A stretch of DNA of 27,616 bases from Collinsella sp. (GTDB lineage: Bacteria; Actinomycetota; Coriobacteriia; Coriobacteriales; Coriobacteriaceae). The notes below the pieces were generated by a model, which saw nothing but the letters and a program-made list of their open reading frames with translations, did no database searches and was not told the DNA's origin. The position numbers were made by a program, and so were the translations under genes. Positions 7,781 through 15,326 of the stretch are shown in pieces (the stretch's first letter is position 1; every line of letters begins with the position of its first letter). The stretch covers positions 1-27,616 of the forward strand of contig DXLV01000012.1 of assembly GCA_019414545.1 (NCBI GenBank), read 5' to 3'.

Positions 7781-9934
7781 TTACTGAACTTTGCTGGCGA
7801 ACTCGAGGTATTGCATGCGCTGCAGCTTGTCGATCGTCGAGGCGTAGGGGCTGTCTTCCGATTCCAAGTCGTAGCGCAGCCCGTCGGCACCGAGATAGCC
7901 GGCGACATTGATGGTGGGCACATCTGACCTTGTTGCAAGCAGGGCCTTTTGGTAATTAGTGAGCGGAGCGCCGATCTTATTAAGGGTAATGGCTGCAATC
8001 TCGTTTGCCCCGACGGTGTCGTAGACGTTGAGCTCGGTATTGCCGGCGATCTCATAGTTAGCCCAGACGAGATATGTCGACTGATAGATACGGAAGGCGT
8101 GGCTTGCCGTATCTTCCTGAGGGTACAGCTCGTCGTTGAGAGTCGTTGCGGCGCTCGGCTGATGGTCGCCAAAAAAGACAAGAACAACCGGTCTGCCGAT
8201 ATTGCGGAGCTCGTTGATAAAGTACTCGAGGTCCCGGTCGGATGCATTGATGCAGGTGAGATAGGTGTTGAGCGCGCTGTTGGCGCCTTCGCTGGCTCCC
8301 TCGACCCAATAGTTTGTCAGCTCTTCGGCGGGAACGGTGCCATAGTCGTAGCCGCCGTGATTTTGCATCGTGACGTCAAAGATGAACTGCGGCGCTTCGT
8401 CGGTTCTAAGCAGGTCGAGTATCTTGTCGTAGGTGGCGTAGTCGCATACGCCGGCATGGTAATAGGGCGCACCTTCGAAATCGCCGATTGAAAGAAAGTC
8501 TCCAAAGCCCAGCTGCTGATAGATTTTATCTCGATGGTAGTTGACGGGGTTTTGCGGGTGCATAGCGGTAGCGGTATACCCAAGCTCTTTAAGGTCCTTT
8601 GCCAGGCTGTTGACGCCATTCATCTGATACAGCTGATAGGGGATTTTGCCTAATCCGACAAAGGCCGTTGTCGCTCCGGTCAAAAATTCGAATTCGGAGT
8701 TCGCCGTTCCGCCACCGGCGACCGAAGCGAGCATGGTGCCGCGAACAAGTGTGTCGGGAAGCGAGTTGTAGAATGCGGGGCCGGTGTACCCGGCCGCCTG
8801 GAGCTGCTCAAAGCACGAAAGGTCGCTAAAACTCTCGTTCATGACGGCAACAATCGTCGGCTTGATTTCATTGAACTGGGCAACGGCCGCCGCGCGCTGT
8901 TCGCTCGAGCCATATGTGCTGTCGTAGACGGTGGCGAGCTCCTGCTCGATGTTCTGCGCCTCATCGGGCGTATAGTCTTCGGGCTTCTCAATGGGCAACT
9001 CGTTGACCATTTCGGTGAACGAAGTGATAAAACCCTGAGACGCATACGTGGTGATGGGCTGCCAACGGTCAAATCCAAAATCCAGCGCCTGCTCCAAGTC
9101 GATGTTGGAAAAGCCTGAGAGCCCCACAACGGTCACTAGCAGAAAAGCACAGAGGTTAGCGGCGATAGCGGGGAAGACATGGGTGGGCGTACGGAGCTTT
9201 CGCGGTCGGATGAGCGAAAGAAGCCCCAGGGAAATCTCCAGCAGGGCGAGAGAGGTTACGATTCCGGCGGTAAAGGTAAACTCGTATCCCTCGCTCACTT
9301 CCATTGCGGTGCCAAGGGCCAAGATATCGCTTGGCAGGATGGCTTCGCCTTTAAACGTTATGACGAAGTGCTCGGCAATGCCAAGGATGCAGCAGACGAC
9401 GGGCACGAGAGCCATGACGCCTCCATGACGCTGTCCCAGCAAATAAAGGGAGAGCAGAACCGTCGCGAGCAGCCCGACGGAAAACCCGAATGAGTTGGCG
9501 GGAATGCGATAGAACGTTTCGTTGCAGGCAATTTCGAGTGAAACGAACGAGAGCGCTGAAACAGCGGCGATGACAAGGATGTCACGGCAAATACAGGCAA
9601 CCGTTCCCGTCGCAAGGTCGGTTTGGTCGATAAGTCCCGAAACCAAGGGCTCGACAAGAAGCATGACGGCGGCAGCACCGAGCGCCGAATAAGAAAGGAC
9701 CCATAGGGAGCTGCCCTCATTTACGAGCAATTGATTCGTAACCCATGCAGCTGCCACGCCGAGCGGGATGAGGAGCGTCGCGCACCAAAAGACGCGGGCA
9801 ATGGGTGGCTTTTCGTTGCGTTTGATTGAAAAATACACGCGCACGACGACGGCTGCCACGATAAGGACGGCGATGAATATGGGCAGATTGGCCATGTCGC
9901 TCGAAGTGATTTCAAGGGGGATATCTTCGGTCAT
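7781..9934 (-). CDS. LtaS-like membrane sulfatase/phosphoglycerol transferase
   Basis: Polytopic membrane protein with an extracellular alkaline-phosphatase-fold domain, like lipoteichoic acid synthase and MdoB. Such enzymes transfer glycerol-phosphate from phosphatidylglycerol to a glycolipid or glycan outside the membrane. The 717-residue protein has roughly eight hydrophobic segments within residues 16-275, more than the five usual in LtaS. The catalytic domain follows: VMNES (Glu ~367, metal ligand), GGGTANSEFEFLTG with the likely nucleophile Thr410, MQNHGGYDY and FFGDHQPS (metal-binding Asp-His). The ATG at 9934 has AGAGGA about seven bases upstream. It is divergent from uvrA and shares a 193-bp intergenic region with it. 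Acceptor and product (LTA or another phosphoglycerol polymer) cannot be told from sequence. Confidence 0.86.
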   Translation of the reverse strand: MTEDIPLEITSSDMANLPIFIAVLIVAAVVVRVYFSIKRNEKPPIARVFWCATLLIPLGVAAAWVTNQLLVNEGSSLWVLSYSALGAAAVMLLVEPLVSGLIDQTDLATGTVACICRDILVIAAVSALSFVSLEIACNETFYRIPANSFGFSVGLLATVLLSLYLLGQRHGGVMALVPVVCCILGIAEHFVITFKGEAILPSDILALGTAMEVSEGYEFTFTAGIVTSLALLEISLGLLSLIRPRKLRTPTHVFPAIAANLCAFLLVTVVGLSGFSNIDLEQALDFGFDRWQPITTYASQGFITSFTEMVNELPIEKPEDYTPDEAQNIEQELATVYDSTYGSSEQRAAAVAQFNEIKPTIVAVMNESFSDLSCFEQLQAAGYTGPAFYNSLPDTLVRGTMLASVAGGGTANSEFEFLTGATTAFVGLGKIPYQLYQMNGVNSLAKDLKELGYTATAMHPQNPVNYHRDKIYQQLGFGDFLSIGDFEGAPYYHAGVCDYATYDKILDLLRTDEAPQFIFDVTMQNHGGYDYGTVPAEELTNYWVEGASEGANSALNTYLTCINASDRDLEYFINELRNIGRPVVLVFFGDHQPSAATTLNDELYPQEDTASHAFRIYQSTYLVWANYEIAGNTELNVYDTVGANEIAAITLNKIGAPLTNYQKALLATRSDVPTINVAGYLGADGLRYDLESEDSPYASTIDKLQRMQYLEFASKVQ

Positions 9935-10052
9935 GGACGTTCCTCTGGTACAGCAAATAAAGTTCAGTATTAGATTACTGTAACCTTTCCACGGCATTTC
10001 GAGAAACAAAGCGCCCGATACGCAAAGCTAAAGGTCTGCGAATCTTGTATTA

Positions 10053-10066
10053 CGAACACCTGTGCG
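10053..10066 (+). promoter_or_regulatory. LexA-type SOS box upstream of uvrA
   Basis: The 14-mer CGAACACCTGTGCG matches the Gram-positive/actinobacterial LexA (DinR) operator CGAAC-N4-GTTCG at nine of ten fixed positions, with G in place of T at one. It lies 61 bases before the uvrA start, where LexA control of uvrA is expected. No strong -35/-10 pair was found around it: TAAACT (10079-10084) and TATGAT (10094-10099) are possible -10 elements without a good partner. Confidence 0.6.
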
Positions 10067-10127
10067 CGTCGAGTGCGGTAAACTCATCGGCAGTATGATT
10101 CGATGCAATAGGAGGCAAGGAGCTTCC

Positions 10128-13007
10128 ATGTCTGATTCTTCTATCGTTATTCGCGGCGCCCGTGAGCACAACCTCCGTGATATCGATGTTTCCATTCCGC
10201 GTGACCAACTCGTGGTCATTACCGGTCTTTCTGGCTCGGGCAAGAGTTCGCTGGCATTTGACACTATCTATGCCGAGGGCCAGCGTCGATACGTCGAGAG
10301 TCTTTCGAGCTATGCGCGCCAGTTCTTGGGACAGATGGACAAACCCGACTTGGATTCAATCGACGGCCTTTCGCCGGCGGTGTCGATCGACCAAAAGACG
10401 ACGTCTAAAAACCCTCGCTCGACGGTTGGCACCGTAACCGAGATTTATGACTATCTGCGCCTGCTGTTCGCCCGTGTGGGCACCCCGCACTGTCCCGAAT
10501 GCGGCCGTGTCATTGAGCGCCAGACGACCGACCAGGTTGCCGACAAGGTCTTGACGGCGGGGGAGGGCCGCCGCGCGTTTGTGCTGGCACCGGTGGTGCG
10601 CGGGCGAAAAGGCGAGTACACCAAACTGTTTGAGGATCTTCGCGCCGAGGGCTTTAGCCGCGTGCGTGTCGACGGTGAAGTGCGCTCGCTCGACGATCCG
10701 ATCGATCTGGACAAGAAGTTCAAGCACGATATCGAGGTCGTGGTCGACCGCATCGTGATCCGTGAGAACTCTCTGGGCCGTATCGCCGAGTCTGTTGAGC
10801 AGGCGACCGCGCTGGCGCACGGCAATGTGAACGTATACTTGCTGCCCGACCGCGACGCTCCCGAGGGGACCGAAGGCGAGTTGCTGGAGTATTCGCTGGC
10901 GTTAGCGTGCCCGGAGCATGGGCACTCCATCGATGACCTGCAGCCGCGTGATTTCTCGTTCAACGCGCCCTACGGCGCGTGCCCAGAGTGCGATGGCCTG
11001 GGCTTTAAGAAGACGGTCGATGCCGAGGCCCTAATCGAAGACCCCTCGAAGTCGATCGCCGACGGGGTTTTTGGCAGCCTGTTTGGCAACTCTAACTACT
11101 ATCCGCAGATTTTCGCTGCGGTCTGCAAACACTTTAAGGTGAGCGTCGATACGCCGTGGGAGGATCTGCCTCCGCGGGTGCGTCGCGCGTTTTTAGACGG
11201 CATGGGCGACCAGAAGATTTCGGTCGACTATCAAAAGCTCGATGGGCGCCGCAGCCAGTGGGACACCAAGTTCTCGGGCGTGCGCAATATCCTGTACGAG
11301 CGCTATACCGAGACGACGAATGAGAACACCAAGGCGCGCTTGGAGAAGTACATCCGCGAGGAGCCGTGCTCGAGCTGCCACGGCGCTCGTTTGCGCCCCG
11401 AGATGCTCGCCGTCACCGTGGGCGGCAAGTCCATTTACGAGGTCTGCTGCCTATCGTGTCGTGAGTCGCTCGAGTTTTTTGAGGGCCTGGAACTCACCGA
11501 GCGCCAACAGTTTATCGGCGGGCGCATCGTCAAGGAAATCCTGGAGCGCTTGCGTTTTCTGGTCGATGTCGGACTCGACTATCTGACCCTCGATCGTGCC
11601 TCGGCGACGCTTTCCGGAGGCGAGGCCCAGCGCATTCGCCTGGCAACGCAGATCGGCGCCGGCCTCATGGGTGTCCTGTACATTTTGGACGAGCCATCAA
11701 TTGGCCTCCATCAGCGCGATAACGAGCGCCTGATCAAGACGCTTGAGCGCCTACGCGATATCGGCAATACCGTCATCGTCGTCGAGCATGATGAGGATAC
11801 GATTCGTGCTGCCGACTATGTGATCGACATGGGCCCCGGCGCGGGCGTGAACGGCGGACACGTAGTCGCGGCGGGAACGCCTGCCGATATCATGGCGTGT
11901 CCCGAGTCGATGACGGGCGCTTATCTGACCGGCAAACGAATGATCCGGGTTCCCGATGAACGCCGCAAGCCCGGTCGCGGCTGCCTTAAGATCACGGGCG
12001 CCCGCGCCAACAACCTCAAAAACGTTACCGCCAAGATCGAGTTTGGTACGCTTACGGTCGTTACCGGCGTGTCGGGATCGGGTAAGAGCTCCCTGGTTAC
12101 CGACACTATCGCACCTGCCCTTACGAATGCCATTCACCGTTCGACGCGCCCTGTGGGTCCGTATAAGAAAATCGAGGGCATCGAGTGTATCGATAAGGTT
12201 ATCGATATCGACCAGTCGCCGATTGGCCGCACGCCGCGTTCCAACCCTGCTACGTACATTGGCCTGTGGGATGATCTTCGCGCGCTGTTTGCGAGTACGC
12301 CGGAGTCGAAGGCGCGCGGCTACTCGCCGGGACGTTTCTCCTTTAACGTGAGCGGCGGTCGCTGCGAAGCATGCAAGGGCGACGGACAAATTAAGATCGA
12401 GATGCACTTCCTTCCCGATATCTATGTCCCCTGTGAGGTCTGCGGCGGCAAACGCTATAACCGCGAGACGCTTGAGGTCACCTACCGTGGTAAGACCATC
12501 TCGGACGTGCTCGACATGAGCGTCACCGAGGCACTGGCCTTCTTTGGGAATATCCCGCAGATTAAGCGCAAGCTCCAGACGCTGTACGATGTAGGCTTGG
12601 GCTACGTGAGCCTGGGCCAGCCCGCCACGACGCTCTCGGGCGGCGAGGCGCAGCGTGTGAAGCTCGCCAAGGAGCTTCATCGACGCCAGACGGGCAAGAC
12701 GTTCTATATTTTGGACGAGCCGACGACCGGCCTTCATTTTGAGGACGTCCGCCAGCTGCTCGATGTGCTGCAGCGCTTGGTCGATGCGGGCAACACGGTG
12801 CTGGTGATTGAACACAACCTTGATGTCATCAAGGTTGCCGACCGCCTGATCGATATGGGTCCCGAGGGCGGTAACGGCGGCGGAACCGTCGTGGTTTCGG
12901 GTACACCGGAGCAGGTTGCGGACTGTCCGCAGAGTTATACGGGCAAGTTTTTGGCGCCGTTGCTTAGGCGTGATCGGGAGCGCCAGGCTCAACTTGATGC
13001 TCAATAA
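10128..13007 (+). CDS. uvrA: Excinuclease ABC subunit A
   Basis: UvrA is the damage-sensing dimeric ABC ATPase of nucleotide excision repair that loads UvrB onto DNA. The 959-residue protein has two ABC modules: Walker A TGLSGSGKSS (32-41) and TGVSGSGKSS (around Lys653), two LSGGEAQR signatures and two ILDEP Walker B motifs. Zinc-binding clusters are present: CPEC, then CPEH..CPEC, where one usual Cys is His as in many Gram-positives, and in the second half CEAC..CEVC. The start at 10128 has AAGGAG five bases upstream, plus a second AGGAGG further left. A LexA-like box precedes the gene. It is full length, with nothing missing. A weak inverted repeat (13028-13058) follows its stop. Confidence 0.97.
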   Translation: MSDSSIVIRGAREHNLRDIDVSIPRDQLVVITGLSGSGKSSLAFDTIYAEGQRRYVESLSSYARQFLGQMDKPDLDSIDGLSPAVSIDQKTTSKNPRSTVGTVTEIYDYLRLLFARVGTPHCPECGRVIERQTTDQVADKVLTAGEGRRAFVLAPVVRGRKGEYTKLFEDLRAEGFSRVRVDGEVRSLDDPIDLDKKFKHDIEVVVDRIVIRENSLGRIAESVEQATALAHGNVNVYLLPDRDAPEGTEGELLEYSLALACPEHGHSIDDLQPRDFSFNAPYGACPECDGLGFKKTVDAEALIEDPSKSIADGVFGSLFGNSNYYPQIFAAVCKHFKVSVDTPWEDLPPRVRRAFLDGMGDQKISVDYQKLDGRRSQWDTKFSGVRNILYERYTETTNENTKARLEKYIREEPCSSCHGARLRPEMLAVTVGGKSIYEVCCLSCRESLEFFEGLELTERQQFIGGRIVKEILERLRFLVDVGLDYLTLDRASATLSGGEAQRIRLATQIGAGLMGVLYILDEPSIGLHQRDNERLIKTLERLRDIGNTVIVVEHDEDTIRAADYVIDMGPGAGVNGGHVVAAGTPADIMACPESMTGAYLTGKRMIRVPDERRKPGRGCLKITGARANNLKNVTAKIEFGTLTVVTGVSGSGKSSLVTDTIAPALTNAIHRSTRPVGPYKKIEGIECIDKVIDIDQSPIGRTPRSNPATYIGLWDDLRALFASTPESKARGYSPGRFSFNVSGGRCEACKGDGQIKIEMHFLPDIYVPCEVCGGKRYNRETLEVTYRGKTISDVLDMSVTEALAFFGNIPQIKRKLQTLYDVGLGYVSLGQPATTLSGGEAQRVKLAKELHRRQTGKTFYILDEPTTGLHFEDVRQLLDVLQRLVDAGNTVLVIEHNLDVIKVADRLIDMGPEGGNGGGTVVVSGTPEQVADCPQSYTGKFLAPLLRRDRERQAQLDAQ

Positions 13008-13027
13008 ATAGGCGATTCAGTTTATGG

Positions 13028-13058
13028 GCGCCATCGACTCCTTGTGATTCGATGGCGC
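13028..13058 (+). terminator. Inverted repeat after uvrA, possible weak terminator
   Basis: GCGCCATCGA (13028-13037) and TCGATGGCGC (13049-13058) form a perfect 10-bp stem with an 11-nt loop, 20 bases after the uvrA stop. The tract after it (TTGCTGTGTC) is poor in T, so it may be a weak or Rho-assisted terminator, or a 3'-end stabiliser. Confidence 0.45.
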
Positions 13059-13072
13059 TTGCTGTGTCGAAG

Positions 13073-13102
13073 TGACGTATGCAGCCAAATTGGACATATA
13101 CT
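13073..13102 (+). promoter_or_regulatory. Candidate promoter for the ybaK-murJ-uvrC run
   Basis: TGACGT (13073-13078) and TATACT (13097-13102) are 18 bp apart. The -10 is a good match and the -35 is poor. The next start codon is 37 bases downstream. Position after the uvrA hairpin and before a tightly packed three-gene run supports it; this is otherwise only a motif match. Confidence 0.35.
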
Positions 13103-13139
13103 TAAATATTGCGTCCGAATGCGAGGGAAAGGATATGTC

Positions 13140-13640
13140 ATGGCAAAGGCTGTAAAGACGCCAAAAACCAATGCGATGCGCGAGCTGGAAAGCGCCGGCA
13201 TTTCCTATGTTCTACATACGTACGAAGACGATGGCGATGAGTCGGTGGGCCTGGGGGTCGCGATTTCGGAGCAGCTTGGCGAGGAGCCCGGTCAAGGATT
13301 TAAGACCTTGGTCTGCGTGACGCCGTCCAACGACTATGTCGTGTGCTGCATCCCTGTTGCCGACGAGCTCGATCTAAAGTCCGCCGCGCGTGCCGCGGGG
13401 GAGAAGTCCTTGGCCATGATGCATGTGAAGGATTTGCTTGCGGCGACTGGCTACGTTCGCGGCGGCTGCAGCCCGGTCGGTATGAAAAAACGCTACCGGA
13501 CGCTCATTGATGAGACATGTGTCCTTTGGGATACCATTTTTATTTCGGGAGGCAAGCGTGGTTATCAGCTCGAGCTTGCACCCGATGATTTAATTGCATT
13601 TTGCGGGGCGACGGTTGCCGCGATTACGAGAGAGGACTGA
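13140..13640 (+). CDS. ybaK: YbaK/EbsC-type Cys-tRNA(Pro)/aminoacyl-tRNA deacylase
   Basis: Trans-editing enzyme of the YbaK family, which hydrolyses Cys mischarged on tRNA(Pro). The 166-residue single-domain protein has the family features: TPKTNAMRELE at the N-terminus, FKTLV with the conserved Lys (~55), and GGCSPVGMKKRYRTLID near residues 100-120, all in the typical order. The ATG at 13140 has AAAGGA six bases upstream. Length agrees with free-standing YbaK (about 160). The stop lies three bases before murJ, so ybaK, murJ and uvrC probably form one transcript. The exact editing specificity cannot be read from the sequence. Confidence 0.9.
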   Translation: MAKAVKTPKTNAMRELESAGISYVLHTYEDDGDESVGLGVAISEQLGEEPGQGFKTLVCVTPSNDYVVCCIPVADELDLKSAARAAGEKSLAMMHVKDLLAATGYVRGGCSPVGMKKRYRTLIDETCVLWDTIFISGGKRGYQLELAPDDLIAFCGATVAAITRED

Positions 13641-13643
13641 GCG

Positions 13644-15326
13644 ATGCCGCAGGAAGAATTGAAGCGCGGAGCTCATTTTGCAAAAGAATCTGCGTCTCAG
13701 GCACCCTCATCCGAAGCCTCTTCGTCGCGAGATGACACTGACGACATGGGCTCGTCGGACTACTCCACGGTTGGTCGTTCCGCCGGGCTTATGACCATCC
13801 TGACCATCGTGTCTCGCGTCACCGGTTTTATCCGCACGTGGGCAATGGCGGCCGCTATCGGCATGTCGCTACTCTCGTCCTCCTATCAGGTCGCCAACAA
13901 CCTGCCCAATATGCTCTACGAACTCGTGATGGGCGGCATGCTCGTGACGGCGTTTTTGCCCGTGTACATGGGCGTGAGGCGTGAGCAGGGTCGCGAGGCC
14001 TCGAACGAGTACGTGGGCAACCTGCTCGGCATTCTGCTTTTGGTGCTGGGTGGCATTTCGTTGCTGGGGACCGTGTTCGCCCCGGGCTTTATTTGGACGC
14101 AATCGTTCCTTTCGGGTGACGGCGGCAGCATGGATACCGCTGCGTTCATGTTCCGTTTCTTTGCCATCCAGATTCTGTTTTATGGTTTGGGCTCGGTGTT
14201 TTCGGGGGTTCTCAACGCACACCGCGACTACTTCTGGTCGACGTTTGCCCCGGTCCTCAACAATGTGATCGTCATTGCGAGCTTTATGGGTTTTGCGCCC
14301 GTGTCCGCACAGTTTGGCGAACGTGCCGGCATCATCTTGATTGCGGCCGGTACGACCCTCGGTGTCTTTGTTCAGATGGCATGTCAGATCCCCGCGCTTG
14401 GCAAGCACGGCGTGCATCCCCATATCCATATCGACTTTAAGGACCCCGCACTGCGCCAGACGATTGCGCTCGGTATCCCGACGCTGCTCGCCACGGTGTG
14501 CATGTTTGTCTCGACTTCTATCACCAACGCTGCTGCGCTGGTGGTCCAGCCCGAGACTGGTCCTTCCGTCATCGCCTATGCGCGCCTGTGGTACACGCTG
14601 CCCTACGCGCTGATTGCCGCCTCGCTTTCGACGGCGCTCTATACCGAGCTCTCTCACGACGCACAGGAGAAGGATTACGACAGCGTCCGCACGGGCATTT
14701 CGCGTGGCGTCGCCCAGATGCTGTTCTTCCTGATTCCGTTCGCGCTGTACCTGATTGTCTTCGCGCGTCCGCTCAACATGATTTACTGTGCCGGCAAGTT
14801 CGATGAATCCGGCGTGGCGCTGGTGTCCGAGTTCCTTGTCTACCTGGCGTTCTCGCTGCCGCTCTACGGTGTGGTCGTGTTGATGCAGAAGAGCTTCTCT
14901 GCCTTGCTCGACATGAAGCCCTATAGCCGCTATTGTCTGTATTCCGCCATCGGCCAGGCCGGCTCGGTTCTGCTGTTTGGCGTTGTGCTGGGCTTCGGTA
15001 TGCCGGCAATCGCGCTTTCGTATGTCGTCGACTACGTGATCTTGGTCGGCTGTTCGCTGTGGTGGCTGCGTCGCCGCCTGCGTGGTCTTCAGGTTAAATC
15101 CATCCTGCATGGCGGTTTCTTTGGCCTTTTGCTCGGTGGCCTGGGTGCTGCCGCAGGCGCCGGCGTCATGTGGGCGCTTGAACGCTTTGTCGGGGCACTT
15201 GGCGGCTCGATTCTGATTACTCTTGGCTACGTTTGCGTTGCGGGTGTCGTCTCGCTTGCTGTTACCTTTGGCCTTGCCGTCGTCCTTAAGATGCCCGAGG
15301 TCTCGGCGCTGCTTCGTCGCAAGTAG
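13644..15326 (+). CDS. murJ: Lipid II flippase MurJ (MviN)
   Basis: Polytopic MOP-superfamily transporter that flips lipid II to the outer face of the membrane for peptidoglycan assembly. The 560-residue protein has a hydrophilic, Ser/Asp-rich N-terminal extension (~1-45), then a row of hydrophobic segments consistent with the 14-helix MurJ core. Family signatures are SRVTGFIRTWAMAAAIG (with the conserved Arg at the end of helix 1), NLPNMLYELVMGGMLVTAFLPVY and SALLDMKPYS. The start is three bases after the ybaK stop, with GAGAGGA upstream. The stop TAG directly abuts the GTG of uvrC. The extension is commonly seen in actinobacterial MurJ; here it is short and lacks a kinase-like domain. Confidence 0.95.
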   Translation: MPQEELKRGAHFAKESASQAPSSEASSSRDDTDDMGSSDYSTVGRSAGLMTILTIVSRVTGFIRTWAMAAAIGMSLLSSSYQVANNLPNMLYELVMGGMLVTAFLPVYMGVRREQGREASNEYVGNLLGILLLVLGGISLLGTVFAPGFIWTQSFLSGDGGSMDTAAFMFRFFAIQILFYGLGSVFSGVLNAHRDYFWSTFAPVLNNVIVIASFMGFAPVSAQFGERAGIILIAAGTTLGVFVQMACQIPALGKHGVHPHIHIDFKDPALRQTIALGIPTLLATVCMFVSTSITNAAALVVQPETGPSVIAYARLWYTLPYALIAASLSTALYTELSHDAQEKDYDSVRTGISRGVAQMLFFLIPFALYLIVFARPLNMIYCAGKFDESGVALVSEFLVYLAFSLPLYGVVVLMQKSFSALLDMKPYSRYCLYSAIGQAGSVLLFGVVLGFGMPAIALSYVVDYVILVGCSLWWLRRRLRGLQVKSILHGGFFGLLLGGLGAAAGAGVMWALERFVGALGGSILITLGYVCVAGVVSLAVTFGLAVVLKMPEVSALLRRK

